Below are positions 34,438 to 42,948 of a DNA stretch of 64,000 nt, piece by piece. Where the stretch lies: contig NZ_CANMTH010000004.1 of NCBI RefSeq assembly GCF_947500765.1, positions 310,001 to 374,000 of the forward strand. Direction: 5' to 3'. The position numbers were made by a program, and so were the translations under genes. The notes under the pieces were generated by a model. It did no database searches. It was not told the origin of the DNA and worked only from the letters and a program-made list of their open reading frames with translations. Source of the stretch: an uncultured Formosa sp. (GTDB taxonomy: Bacteria > Bacteroidota > Bacteroidia > Flavobacteriales > Flavobacteriaceae). Position 1 is the stretch's first letter. Every line of letters begins with the position of its first letter.

Positions 34438-34467
34438 CCCATTAAAACAGCTTTATTTTTTAGATAA

Positions 34468-35145
34468 ATGAAATTTGATGACAATATAGAAGAGTTTGAT
34501 GCTATAGGCGATAACCATATTGGGACTGCAACAGATACTCCAATGCGAGCCGATGCTTTTGAACTTTCGGATGATAAAAAGATAGAATCCATAAAAAAAG
34601 ATGTTCGCCATATTATGGAAACATTAGGCTTAGATTTAACCGACGATAGTTTAAAAGGCACACCTAATCGTGTTGCCAAAATGTTTGTAAAAGAAATTTT
34701 TAGCGGGTTAAATCCTGAAAAAAAACCAACAGCGTCTACCTTCGACAATAAATATAAGTACGGTGAAATGTTAGTTGAAAAAAACATCACCTTGTACTCC
34801 ACTTGCGAGCATCATTTATTACCAATAGTAGGAAGAGCACATGTTGCTTATATCTCTAAAGGTAATGTTGTAGGCTTATCCAAAATGAACCGTATTGTAG
34901 ATTATTACGCAAAACGTCCTCAAGTTCAAGAACGCTTAACAATTCAAATTGTAAAAGAATTACAAGTTGTTTTAGGAACAGACGATGTGGCATGTATTAT
35001 AGATGCGAAACATTTATGTGTAAACTCTAGAGGTATTAGAGACATAGAAAGCAGCACTGTAACAGCTGAATTTGGAGGAAAATTCAAAGAAAAAGACACT
35101 CGCAGAGAATTCATTGAATACATTAAATTAGAGACGCAATTTTAA
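34468..35145 (+). CDS. folE: GTP cyclohydrolase I FolE, 225 aa
   Basis: FolE makes dihydroneopterin triphosphate from GTP, the first step of folate synthesis. Zinc and catalytic motifs are intact: STCEHHLLPIVGRAHVAY (Cys, His ligands), LSKMNRIVDYYAKRPQVQER and KHLCVNSRGI (second Cys ligand), ending TAEFGG. The N-terminal 45 residues are a variable helix. The length matches the family. cysS follows after 15 bp, so the two share transcription. folP lies elsewhere in this window. Confidence 0.97.
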   Translation: MKFDDNIEEFDAIGDNHIGTATDTPMRADAFELSDDKKIESIKKDVRHIMETLGLDLTDDSLKGTPNRVAKMFVKEIFSGLNPEKKPTASTFDNKYKYGEMLVEKNITLYSTCEHHLLPIVGRAHVAYISKGNVVGLSKMNRIVDYYAKRPQVQERLTIQIVKELQVVLGTDDVACIIDAKHLCVNSRGIRDIESSTVTAEFGGKFKEKDTRREFIEYIKLETQF

Positions 35146-35160
35146 ATTACCAAGATTATC

Positions 35161-36645
35161 ATGCCTCAACTATACAAGCAACAAAACATTAAAGTTTACA
35201 ATTCACTTTCAGGACAAAAAGAAGTTTTTACACCTATAAACGACGGTTACGTTGGTATGTATGTTTGTGGACCTACAGTTTACAGTAACGTACATTTAGG
35301 TAATGTAAGAACGTTTATGTCTTTCGATACTATTTTTCGTTATTTAAAACATTTAGGTTTTAAAGTACGTTACGTTCGTAATATTACTGATGCTGGACAT
35401 TTAGAAAATGATGCTGACGAAGGAGAAGATAGAATCGCAAAAAAAGCGCGTTTAGAACAAATTGAACCTATGGAAGTGGTACAGCGTTACACCGTAGACT
35501 TTCATAATATCTTAAATAAATTCAACTTTTTACCACCAAGTATAGAGCCTACTGCAACTGGACATATTATTGAACAAATTGAATTAATAAAAACGATAAT
35601 CGATAATGGGTTTGGTTACGAAATAAATGGATCTGTATATTTTGATGTTTTAAAATATAACGAAACCAACGATTACGGTAAATTAAGTAAACGTAAGGTT
35701 GAAGATTTAATTCATAACACACGTGAATTAGACGGACAAAGTGATAAGAAAAACCCTCAGGATTTTGCTCTTTGGAAAAAAGCAGAACCACAACATATTA
35801 TGCGTTGGCCATCGCCTTGGAGCGACGGTTTTCCTGGTTGGCATTTAGAATGTACAGCTATGAGTACAAAATATTTAGGCGAACATTTCGATATTCATGG
35901 TGGCGGAATGGATTTAAAATTCCCACATCACGAATGTGAGATTGCACAAGCAGAAGCTTGTAACCACCAATCTCCTGTTAACTATTGGATGCATGCTAAT
36001 ATGTTAATTATGAATGGAAAAAAAATGGCTAAATCTACAGGAAACTTTATTCTTCCTGAAGAAATATTTACTGGAGATAATGAGCATATTACACAAGCAT
36101 TTAGCGCTAGTGTGGCTCGTTTTTTCATGCTACAAGCACACTACCGAAGTATTCTTGATTTTACTAATAACGGATTGTTAGCAAGTGAAAAAGGCTTCAA
36201 TAGATTAATGGATGCCATTACAGATCTAGATAACCTTAAAGCTAGCTCAACCTCATCTATTAACATTTCAGAATGGAAACAGAAATGTTACGATGCCATG
36301 AACGATGATTTTAATTCTCCTATTTTAATTGCTAATTTATTTGAAGCTGTAAAGTTCATCAATCAAATAAAAGAAGGAAAAACATCACTTTCTGAAGCAG
36401 ATTTACAAGAATTAAAAGAAACCATGCATACCTTTACATTCGATGTTTTAGGTTTAGTACACGGATCTGAAACTGAAGCAGGAGAAGACAAATTAGCAGG
36501 AGCAGTCGACTTATTAATTAAATTACGACAAGAAGCAAGAGCTAATAAAGATTTTGCTTTATCTGATAAAATTCGAGACGAACTTGCTACAGTTGGCATT
36601 CAACTTAACGATGGCAAGGAAGGCACAACATTTTCGACCAATTAA
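35161..36645 (+). CDS. cysS: Cysteinyl-tRNA synthetase, 494 aa
   Basis: This class I synthetase charges tRNA-Cys. Signatures: [19 protein letters not shown] (zinc Cys plus HIGH-type HLGN), WHLECTAMS (Cys), [10 protein letters not shown] (His-His and Glu zinc site) and the KMSKS equivalent KKMAKSTGN. The C-terminal helical DALR and anticodon regions are complete. The length is normal. It follows folE in an operon and ends at a strong terminator. Confidence 0.97.
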   Translation: MPQLYKQQNIKVYNSLSGQKEVFTPINDGYVGMYVCGPTVYSNVHLGNVRTFMSFDTIFRYLKHLGFKVRYVRNITDAGHLENDADEGEDRIAKKARLEQIEPMEVVQRYTVDFHNILNKFNFLPPSIEPTATGHIIEQIELIKTIIDNGFGYEINGSVYFDVLKYNETNDYGKLSKRKVEDLIHNTRELDGQSDKKNPQDFALWKKAEPQHIMRWPSPWSDGFPGWHLECTAMSTKYLGEHFDIHGGGMDLKFPHHECEIAQAEACNHQSPVNYWMHANMLIMNGKKMAKSTGNFILPEEIFTGDNEHITQAFSASVARFFMLQAHYRSILDFTNNGLLASEKGFNRLMDAITDLDNLKASSTSSINISEWKQKCYDAMNDDFNSPILIANLFEAVKFINQIKEGKTSLSEADLQELKETMHTFTFDVLGLVHGSETEAGEDKLAGAVDLLIKLRQEARANKDFALSDKIRDELATVGIQLNDGKEGTTFSTN

Positions 36646-36654
36646 AAACATAAC

Positions 36655-36686
36655 ACGGACAAGATTTTTTCACTTGTCCGTTTTTT
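36655..36686 (+). terminator. Terminator of folE-cysS
   Basis: ACGGACAAG pairs with CTTGTCCGT around a 9-base loop, then TTTTT, 10 bp after the stop. Confidence 0.88.
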
Positions 36687-36695
36687 ATATACTAA

Positions 36696-36917
36696 ATGAA
36701 ACGTTTTTTAATCGCTCCTTTTTTATTCTTAATCAAGATATATCAAACACTAATATCTCCATTAACTCCAGCATCTTGCAGATATCACCCAACGTGCTCT
36801 CAATACACCAAAGAGGCTCTTATAAAACACGGATTAATAAAAGGGGGTTGGTTAGCTATTAAACGTATTTTTAGTTGTCACCCTTGGGGAGGCTCTGGTT
36901 ACGATCCTGTACCTTAA
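36696..36917 (+). CDS. yidD: Membrane protein insertion efficiency factor YidD, 73 aa
   Basis: The 73-residue protein has an amphipathic N-terminus ([20 protein letters not shown]) and the invariant [16 protein letters not shown] and [13 protein letters not shown] motifs of the YidD/UPF0161 family. It aids YidC-dependent insertion of inner-membrane proteins and sits at the cytosolic membrane face. The rnpA-rpmH-yidC neighbours seen in E. coli are absent here, a common arrangement in Bacteroidota. The ATG lies 15 bp after the cysS terminator stem. Confidence 0.95.
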   Translation: MKRFLIAPFLFLIKIYQTLISPLTPASCRYHPTCSQYTKEALIKHGLIKGGWLAIKRIFSCHPWGGSGYDPVP

Positions 36918-37012
36918 TCTTATTAAAGAACAAAATTTTTATAGTCTATAACAAGCTATTCTTTTAAATACTTGAGCAAATGTCTATATTTACTCATTGA
37001 AAACTAAATACT

Positions 37013-37939
37013 ATGCACTTTTTAAAATTCGATTGGAATCCTACATCAGGAATTGAAATCATTGGTAATTTCCAACTTCATTTTTATAGCCTTATGTGGG
37101 TTACAGCCTTTTTATTAGGTTGGTATGTTATGAAACGCATCTACGAAAAAGAAAATGTGTCTTTAGAATATTTAGATCCGTTATTTATATACACGGTTTT
37201 AGCGACTATGATTGGTGCACGTTTAGGACATGTTATTTTCTATCAGCCAGAATTATTTCAACAAGATTTTCTTAGCATCTTTTTACCTATCCGCACTAAA
37301 CCAGAACTTGAATTTACTGGTTTTCAAGGCCTAGCAAGTCATGGTGCTGCTATTGGTATTATTATAGGAATGTATTTATATCGCAAAAAATACAATTACA
37401 AATCGTTAATTTGGATACTAGATCGTATTGTAATTCCAGTTTCTCTTGGAGCTATTTTTATTAGAATTGGAAATTTTATCAATTCAGAAATTATAGGAAA
37501 AGTTACAGACTCTAGTTTAGGTGTTCGTTTCATTCAAGACGAATATAGTAAACGTGAAGCCATACAACTTACGGGTATTAATAACCCTAAAGAAGCATAT
37601 AATGCCATAGCAAACAATCCGCAATTTCAAAACTTATTAGATGCTGTTCCTTATAGACATGCCGCACAATTATACGAATCTGCTTGTTATGTGTTTGTAT
37701 TCATAATATTATGGGTTATATATACAAAAACAAACAAAAAAGACAATCCTGGATTCCTATTTGGATTATTTTTAGCGCTACTTTGGACCATTAGATTCTT
37801 TGTAGAATTTGTAAAAGAAGCACAAGTAGACGATCGTGCAACATGGGCATTAAACACTGGACAATGGTTAAGTATTCCTTTTATATTAGTAGGATTTTAC
37901 TTTATGTTTGTATACAAAGGCAGCTCTAAAAAAGCTTAA
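37013..37939 (+). CDS. lgt: Prolipoprotein diacylglyceryl transferase Lgt, 308 aa
   Basis: Lgt attaches diacylglycerol to the lipobox Cys of prolipoproteins, a step needed by the many lipoproteins in this window. Seven helices are visible, with GARLGHVIFYQPE, the HGAAIGIIIG segment and the signature IRIGNFINSEIIGKVTD. A C-terminal RFFVEFVKEAQ follows. There is an insertion of about 40 residues near 185-225 (AIQLTGINNPKEAYNAI), usual in Bacteroidota Lgt. The DUF192 lipoprotein gene follows after 12 bp, probably in an operon. Confidence 0.96.
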   Translation: MHFLKFDWNPTSGIEIIGNFQLHFYSLMWVTAFLLGWYVMKRIYEKENVSLEYLDPLFIYTVLATMIGARLGHVIFYQPELFQQDFLSIFLPIRTKPELEFTGFQGLASHGAAIGIIIGMYLYRKKYNYKSLIWILDRIVIPVSLGAIFIRIGNFINSEIIGKVTDSSLGVRFIQDEYSKREAIQLTGINNPKEAYNAIANNPQFQNLLDAVPYRHAAQLYESACYVFVFIILWVIYTKTNKKDNPGFLFGLFLALLWTIRFFVEFVKEAQVDDRATWALNTGQWLSIPFILVGFYFMFVYKGSSKKA

Positions 37940-37951
37940 AAACACGTTATT

Positions 37952-38443
37952 ATGAAAGTCTCGAAACTTATATTTTCTATTATTTTATTAGGATTAGCGA
38001 CCTTAACTTTAGCATGTAAGAATGAAAAAAAGGCAAATATTACTCCTACAGAAATTTCATTTCACAAAGAAGGAGAATTAACACTTTATAAATCTGAGAC
38101 CGACTCGGTAATTAAGTCTTTAGATATTGAAATTGCAGATAATGAATATGATCGCGAAACGGGACTAATGTACAGATCTTCTATGAAAAATGATAACGGA
38201 ATGTTATTTGTTTTTCCTAATGAAGAGCCAAGAGCTTTTTACATGAAAAACACTCAAATCGCACTAGACCTTATTTATCTTGGAGAAAATAAAACTATTG
38301 TAAGTATCTCTAAAAATGCTAAACCTATGGACGAAACCTCTTTACTTTCTTACAAACCGGCGATGTATGTGTTAGAAATAAATGCTGGTTTAGCAGATGT
38401 TTGGCAATTAAAAGTAGGAGATTCTATAGCGTATACTAAATGA
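37952..38443 (+). CDS. DUF192 family lipoprotein, 163 aa
   Basis: A lipobox LTLAC (Cys22) precedes the DUF192 domain, a small beta-barrel with EYDRETGLMYRSSMKNDNGM and RAFYMKNTQIALDLIYL, the family hallmarks (GLM-R and FWMKNT equivalents). The family has no proven activity. It is found as secreted or lipidated proteins in many bacteria. The domain is complete. It is cotranscribed with lgt. Confidence 0.88.
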   Translation: MKVSKLIFSIILLGLATLTLACKNEKKANITPTEISFHKEGELTLYKSETDSVIKSLDIEIADNEYDRETGLMYRSSMKNDNGMLFVFPNEEPRAFYMKNTQIALDLIYLGENKTIVSISKNAKPMDETSLLSYKPAMYVLEINAGLADVWQLKVGDSIAYTK

Positions 38444-38486
38444 TATAAATTTTAAGTAACCGGAATTTTATTGAAATTTTCAAACA

Positions 38487-38528
38487 AAAAAGTCGGATTA
38501 AATTAGAAATAATTTAATCCGACTTTTT
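38487..38528. terminator. Bidirectional terminator between DUF192 and rhodanese genes
   Basis: A 19-bp perfect stem (core AGTCGGATTAAATTA) closes a GAAA tetraloop, with A/T runs on both sides. It separates convergent genes and probably serves both. Confidence 0.92.
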
Positions 38529-38548
38529 AAATTTCGTGATCTAAAAAT

Positions 38549-38944
38549 TTAATCTTTTACAATGTCTTTTCCTTTATGTTTCCACTCTGAAATCCCACCT
38601 CGCAAATCGAAAATCTTTACAAAACCTGCATCTTTAAGTTTCTGAGCACATTCTGCACTTCTTTTTCCTGAGTTACAATATAAGGCCACAGGCTTAGTTT
38701 TATCTAAATCTTTTATATCCTGCTCAAAAGTAGCCGAGTTATAATCTACATGCTGTGAATTTACAATATAACCTTGTTTAAAGCGATCTTCTTCAGATCT
38801 TAAGTCTACCAATTGCACATCATCTAAACTAAGAAGCGATTGCATTTCTTCTGCAGAAACCACTTCAATAACACCGGCCTCACTGTTATTACATGCCGAG
38901 CATAATAAAAGTATAAAACAATAAAGTATATTTATTTTTTTCAT
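38549..38944 (-). CDS. Rhodanese-like lipoprotein, 131 aa
   Basis: The lipobox LLLCSAC (Cys18) is followed by one rhodanese domain. VQLVDLRSEEDRFKQGYI leads to the active-site loop YCNSGKRSAECA, where Cys is the persulfide-carrying residue, and the end is FDLRGGISEWK. It should act in the periplasm or outer-membrane inner leaflet as a sulfurtransferase or thiol-handling protein. It follows a cytosolic rhodanese gene by 10 bp on the same strand, so the pair puts one copy on each side of the inner membrane. Confidence 0.88.
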   Translation of the reverse strand: MKKINILYCFILLLCSACNNSEAGVIEVVSAEEMQSLLSLDDVQLVDLRSEEDRFKQGYIVNSQHVDYNSATFEQDIKDLDKTKPVALYCNSGKRSAECAQKLKDAGFVKIFDLRGGISEWKHKGKDIVKD

Positions 38945-38954
38945 CTAGTTTGTG

Positions 38955-39269
38955 TTACCGCTCTTCTACCTCACCGGCCCAGTCGTTAAACCCACCTAAT
39001 AAATTATACGCGTTTTCAATTCCTAATTGATTCATAATTTCGCAAGACTTACCGCTTCTTGCTCCAGAACGACAATACACATAATAGTTTTTAGATTTGT
39101 CTAATTTATCAACCTGAGCAACAAATTCTTGACCTAAATAAAAATCGATATGTTTAGAGTTTGGTATAAATCCTTGGTCTACTTCATCATCTGTACGTAC
39201 GTCTAAAATCACAGCATTACTGTCGCTAGCTAACTGTTCTACCCATTCTTCTTGTGTTAAATCTGCCAT
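38955..39269 (-). CDS. Cytosolic rhodanese-like protein, 104 aa
   Basis: A single rhodanese domain without signal peptide: NAVILDVRTDDEVDQGFI, active loop YCRSGARSGKSCE (Cys catalytic) and LLGGFNDWAGE. GlpE/PspE-type single-domain rhodaneses transfer sulfane sulfur to cyanide or thiol acceptors. The physiological acceptor is unknown. It is upstream of the lipoprotein rhodanese, probably in an operon. A minus-strand TAAATTTG box at 39299-39292 may be its -7 element. Confidence 0.9.
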   Translation of the reverse strand: MADLTQEEWVEQLASDSNAVILDVRTDDEVDQGFIPNSKHIDFYLGQEFVAQVDKLDKSKNYYVYCRSGARSGKSCEIMNQLGIENAYNLLGGFNDWAGEVEER

Positions 39270-39291
39270 AATTGTTTAAATATTTTGATTA

Positions 39292-39299
39292 CAAATTTA
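39292..39299 (-). promoter_or_regulatory. Candidate -7 element for the rhodanese pair
   Basis: The minus strand reads TAAATTTG 22 bp before the start. No -33 TTG is seen. Confidence 0.35.
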
Positions 39300-39457
39300 T
39301 AATATCTTTAATATATAAACGAAAAAAAAACCGAAGTCTTACAATTTAGGATTTTATTATTTTTAAAATGAAGAAGTATTATAATTTTAAAACTTATTAA
39401 TAGCCTTAATAGTTTATGCCTTAATCTCTTTTTCCTTCAAAACACAACTATTATATT

Positions 39458-39997
39458 TTATTTTAAGAACGTTTTAACCTCTGCTTCTAATTCTTCATAA
39501 GTAAACGGAGTTTCATAAAACTTGCGTTTGTCTTTATTATATATAAGAGTAACAGGAATGGTACCAGACCATGTAGTACTTATTTTAGAAATCCAAGTTT
39601 CAGAATCTGGATCATTTAAAGCTACAACTTTAGATTGTATGTTATGTTTTAGAATAAAAGGTTTCAATTTAGAATCGTAAACATTTGGAAAGTCTAGACT
39701 TACTAACAATAATTGTACATTTTTTGAAGCATATTCTGTTCTTAATTTTTCAAAATGAGGTAATTCTTTTACACAAGGAACACACCAAGTAGCCCAAAAA
39801 TTAATAACGTGTATATTATCATCCTTTACATGTAACAGAGGGTTTAATTCTTCAAAATTATAAATTGTTAATGCAACATCATTAATCGTTTTTTCACTGC
39901 GTTCCACCTGTCCTTCTCCTTCCTTTACTGAATCTTTCTTAGAATTATCTTTACAAGCAAAACAGCATAAGAATACTAATAGAATAATGTTTTTCAT
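39458..39997 (-). CDS. TlpA-like thioredoxin lipoprotein, 179 aa
   Basis: From the ATG at 39997 the signal ends at LCCFACKDN (lipobox Cys). A charged tether (about 20-35) precedes a TlpA/ResA-type thioredoxin fold with the active site WATWCVPCVKEL, LLLVSLDFPN and the cis-Pro strand GTIPVTLIYN. It should reduce periplasmic disulfides, for example in cytochrome maturation or surface proteins. A TTG codon 24 bp upstream extends the frame, but the ATG gives a proper signal peptide and is preferred. It is monocistronic, next to two rhodaneses with related thiol chemistry. Confidence 0.88.
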   Translation of the reverse strand: MKNIILLVFLCCFACKDNSKKDSVKEGEGQVERSEKTINDVALTIYNFEELNPLLHVKDDNIHVINFWATWCVPCVKELPHFEKLRTEYASKNVQLLLVSLDFPNVYDSKLKPFILKHNIQSKVVALNDPDSETWISKISTTWSGTIPVTLIYNKDKRKFYETPFTYEELEAEVKTFLK

Positions 39998-40084
39998 GTC
40001 ATAAAAATAGTCAACACTCAAATCCTTAAAATAATTTTAACAAAACATTATACAAAACAGATTCAATTATTATAGTCTTTAACA

Positions 40085-40103
40085 TACATTTGTATATACA
40101 AAT
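40085..40103 (+). promoter_or_regulatory. MarR promoter overlapped by a 16-bp palindrome (operator)
   Basis: TACATTTG (40085-40092) is a TAnnTTTG box with TTC 20 bp upstream at 40062-40064. The perfect palindrome ATTTGTATATACAAAT (40088-40103) overlaps the box and expected start site. A MarR dimer bound there would block transcription of its own gene. Confidence 0.7.
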
Positions 40104-40110
40104 ATTGTAT

Positions 40111-40566
40111 ATGAAACAGTTAGAAGACATATTAAAAACGACCACTCCAATTCCTTTAAACAGAAAAACGGTACTCAATATTACGTACTCTAGTATTTGG
40201 ACTAAAGATATAGTAAATGCAATTTTAAAATCTTTTGATGTCTCTAACGAACAGTTTAATGTATTACGCATTTTAAGAGGCAAAAAAGGAAGTCCTGCTA
40301 ATTTACAAGACATTCAAGATCGCATGATAAATAAAATGAGTAATACCACACGCTTGGTTGATAAGCTTATTTTAAAAGGATATGTAGAACGTTTCACTTG
40401 CGAGATAAACAGAAGAAAAGTTGAAATTTTTATTACTAAAAAAGGATTAGAAATTTTAAAAGAAATAGATCCAATTATAGATAGAACAGAATCTGAAATC
40501 ACATCAAATCTAACAGCTAAAGAATTAGAAACTTTAAACTTTTTATTGACAAAATTAAGATCTTAA
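40111..40566 (+). CDS. MarR family transcriptional regulator, 151 aa
   Basis: A winged-helix MarR protein. The helix segment EQFNVLRILRGKKGSPANLQ, recognition region MINKMSNTTRLVDKLILKG and wing YVERFTCEINRRKVEIFITK match the family. The start is the ATG at 40111. An in-frame TTG at 40090 lies inside the promoter and is rejected. The palindrome over its promoter points to autorepression. The yceI-like gene 91 bp downstream on the same strand is the likely co-regulated target. The effector is unknown. Confidence 0.9.
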   Translation: MKQLEDILKTTTPIPLNRKTVLNITYSSIWTKDIVNAILKSFDVSNEQFNVLRILRGKKGSPANLQDIQDRMINKMSNTTRLVDKLILKGYVERFTCEINRRKVEIFITKKGLEILKEIDPIIDRTESEITSNLTAKELETLNFLLTKLRS

Positions 40567-40657
40567 TTTTATTAGAAACAGACTATTATTAGACAGTAAT
40601 CGAAAAAATCAGAAAGAAATAATAATCAAATTATATAATTAAACACCATAAAAAAAC

Positions 40658-41224
40658 ATGAAAAACACAGTAAAAAGCGCACTGATATTAGTATTGGCTA
40701 TAACATTTGCATCGTTCTCAACATTAAAAACAAAAAAAGTAAACGTAAAAGAAAGTCAAGTAAATTGGACTGGGCATAAAGTTACAGGACAACACGACGG
40801 AACAATAGCACTTAAAGAAGGAACTTTAGAGTTTGATGGAACAACATTAATAGGAGGCGCTTTCACTATAGATATGACGTCTATAAACACAACAGACCTT
40901 GAAGGTGATTCTAAAACAAAATTAGATGGACACTTAAAAGCAGACGACTTTTTTGGGACTGATAAATTCCCTACAGCCACATTAAAATTCACTAAAGTTG
41001 AAGCTTTAGGTTCTGATTACGCTGTAACTGGAGACTTAACAATTAAAGGCATTACAAAACCTGTAACTTTTAAAATGAACGTAACAGGAGATACTGCTAA
41101 AGCAGCGCTTAAAATAGATAGAACTAAATACGATATTAAATACGGTTCGGCAAGTTTCTTTGACAACCTACAAGACAAGGCCATTTATAACGAATTTGAC
41201 TTAAATGTGTCTTTAAAATTCTAA
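40658..41224 (+). CDS. YceI family periplasmic lipid-binding protein, 188 aa
   Basis: A signal peptide (about 1-22) precedes a lipocalin-like beta-barrel. ESQVNWTGHKVTGQHDGTI, FTIDMTSINTTD, KLDGHLKADDFFGTDKFPTA and GDLTIKGITKPVTF are the YceI consensus. YceI proteins bind isoprenoid or fatty-acyl chains, and some are base- or stress-induced. The MarR gene upstream is the probable regulator. Two hairpins after the stop mark the transcript end. Confidence 0.93.
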   Translation: MKNTVKSALILVLAITFASFSTLKTKKVNVKESQVNWTGHKVTGQHDGTIALKEGTLEFDGTTLIGGAFTIDMTSINTTDLEGDSKTKLDGHLKADDFFGTDKFPTATLKFTKVEALGSDYAVTGDLTIKGITKPVTFKMNVTGDTAKAALKIDRTKYDIKYGSASFFDNLQDKAIYNEFDLNVSLKF

Positions 41225-41267
41225 CATTACCTAATTCAGATGTTAGTACCAATGTGTGATTAAGTTT

Positions 41268-41318
41268 AATTCCTGAAGCGTTTTGTATTATTATACTGAC
41301 CTTCAGGAATTCTCTTTT
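41268..41318 (+). terminator. Terminator of the MarR-YceI unit
   Basis: AATTCCTGAAG pairs perfectly with CTTCAGGAATT around a 22-base loop, followed by CTCTTTT. A second small hairpin (CTAACAT/ATGTTAG) overlaps the yceI stop. Confidence 0.7.
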
Positions 41319-41338
41319 ATAATTTATTCAAAAAAAAT

Positions 41339-41368
41339 TTGATAACTAAATTTTCATCCCTATATTTG
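41339..41368 (+). promoter_or_regulatory. Promoter of the trp operon
   Basis: TTG at 41339-41341 and TATATTTG at 41361-41368 are separated by 19 bp, a full consensus. The start would be near 41375, giving a leader of about 12 bases before the leader peptide codons. Confidence 0.9.
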
Positions 41369-41386
41369 AGAAAAATAATATTAAAA

Positions 41387-41449
41387 TTGAACACAAATTT
41401 AAATCATACTTGGTGGTGGAACTCTCGAAATGTAAACTTCGTGAACTAA
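41387..41449 (+). CDS. trpL: trp leader peptide, 20 aa, with three consecutive Trp codons
   Basis: The frame TTG...TAA encodes MNTNLNHTWWWNSRNVNFVN if the TTG at 41387 starts it; no ATG is in frame. Three tandem TGG codons (41411-41419) are the hallmark of a tryptophan attenuation leader. The peptide lies just after the consensus promoter and 31 bases before the attenuator stem. Ribosome stalling on the Trp codons would control trp operon read-through. The start codon is inferred from position. Confidence 0.8.
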   Translation: MNTNLNHTWWWNSRNVNFVN

Positions 41450-41510
41450 ACCTATTGTATATTTTAAACTCAAAATAACAAGGCTTGTCATTCACGACAA
41501 GCCTTTTTTT
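41439..41510 (+). terminator. trp attenuator (terminator with competing antiterminator)
   Basis: The terminator stem AAGGCTTGTC/GACAAGCCTT (41480-41489, 41496-41505) has an ATTCAC loop and a T-run to 41510, 11 bp before trpE. TCGTGAA at 41439-41445, at the leader stop codon, can pair with TTCACGA at 41491-41497 and so invade the terminator loop and right arm. This gives the alternative antiterminated state. Confidence 0.8.
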
Positions 41511-41521
41511 ATTACAAAAAG

Positions 41522-42925
41522 ATGAAACAATTTAAACTCACAACCCATTACAAGAAAATTCTAGCCGACACCATTACACCGGTAAGTGTTTACTTAAAAA
41601 TTAGAGATAAATTCCCTAATAGTATCTTATTAGAAAGTAGTGATTACCACGCTAACAATAACAGTTTCTCTTACATTTGTTGTAATCCGATTGCATCTAT
41701 AAAAGTGCAAAATGAAACTATTACTCAGGAGTTTCCTAATGGTGAAATTATTTCTCAGCCTATTACAAATCGTGGTATGGTTACTGAAGAAATTCACAAC
41801 TTTACCAAACGTTTTAAAACAGATGATAGTGAAGAGTTTAAATTTATAAACAATGGTATTTTTGGATATATAGGTTATGATGCCGTTCGCTATTTTGAAG
41901 ATATAGAAATCAATAAAAAAGAAGAGGTTTTAGGTATTCCAGATATTTATTATGCCGTTTATCAAAACATTATTGCTATAAATCATTTTAATAATGAAGC
42001 CTATATTTTCGCACATTGTTACGATGGAAAAAATAATATTGATGATTTAAACCAACTTATAAAATCAAATCAATTTGCGACTTACCAATTTACTCCTGAA
42101 AATAATATTGCATCAAATTTAACAGATGAAGAGTATAAGAATAACGTTGCTTTAGCAAAACAACATTGCGCAAGAGGCGATGTATTTCAATTAGTATTAT
42201 CTAAAAAATTCTCTCAAGAATTTAAAGGCGACGAGTTTAATGTATATCGTGCCTTAAGAAGTATTAATCCATCCCCTTACCTATTCTATTTCGATTATGG
42301 GACTTTTAAAATATTTGGAAGTTCTCCAGAAGCACAATTAGTTGTTCAAGATGGTAATGCAGAAATTCACCCAATTGCAGGCACATTTAAACGTACTGGT
42401 AACGATGAAAAAGACGCAGAACTTGCTAAAAAACTAGCAAAAGACGATAAAGAGAATGCAGAACATGTAATGCTAGTAGATTTGGCTAGAAACGATTTAA
42501 GCCGTCACGGTAGTCAAGTTACTGTAGAAACCTACCGCGAAGTACAATTCTTCTCTCATGTTATTCACTTGGTAAGTAAAGTGATTGGAAAAAAACATGC
42601 AGATACCATAACCATGCAAGTGGTTGCAGATACGTTTCCTGCAGGAACATTAAGTGGTGCACCTAAACACAAAGCCATGCAACTTATTGAAAAATACGAA
42701 AAAACAAGTCGTGAGTTTTACGGTGGAGCTATTGGTTTTATGGATTTTAAAGGAAACTTTAATCATGCCATTTTGATTAGAACTTTCTTAAGTAAAGACC
42801 ACAAACTACATTGGCAAGCTGGAGCTGGAATCGTTTCTAAATCGAAACCAGAAGACGAGTTACAAGAAGTTTACAACAAACTTGGAGCTTTAACCAAAGC
42901 CATAGATTTAGCAAAAAACATTTAA
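41522..42925 (+). CDS. trpE: Anthranilate synthase component I, 467 aa
   Basis: TrpE converts chorismate to anthranilate with TrpG. The N-terminal LLESS (36-40) belongs to the Trp feedback site. The chorismate-binding core shows VFQLVLSKKFSQEFKG, NPSPYLFYFDYG, HPIAGTFKRTGNDEKD, MLVDLARNDLSRHG, TFPAGTLSGAPKHKAM and EFYGGAIGF. The length is slightly short (E. coli 520) but complete for this clade. It is the first structural gene after the attenuator, and enzyme-level feedback is also likely. Confidence 0.97.
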   Translation: MKQFKLTTHYKKILADTITPVSVYLKIRDKFPNSILLESSDYHANNNSFSYICCNPIASIKVQNETITQEFPNGEIISQPITNRGMVTEEIHNFTKRFKTDDSEEFKFINNGIFGYIGYDAVRYFEDIEINKKEEVLGIPDIYYAVYQNIIAINHFNNEAYIFAHCYDGKNNIDDLNQLIKSNQFATYQFTPENNIASNLTDEEYKNNVALAKQHCARGDVFQLVLSKKFSQEFKGDEFNVYRALRSINPSPYLFYFDYGTFKIFGSSPEAQLVVQDGNAEIHPIAGTFKRTGNDEKDAELAKKLAKDDKENAEHVMLVDLARNDLSRHGSQVTVETYREVQFFSHVIHLVSKVIGKKHADTITMQVVADTFPAGTLSGAPKHKAMQLIEKYEKTSREFYGGAIGFMDFKGNFNHAILIRTFLSKDHKLHWQAGAGIVSKSKPEDELQEVYNKLGALTKAIDLAKNI

Positions 42926-42948
42926 TAGTGCAAATACAGAAACCCACT

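Noticed and set aside
36554..36862. 102-codon frame covering the cysS end and yidD
   Set aside because: It overlaps two confident genes in another frame.
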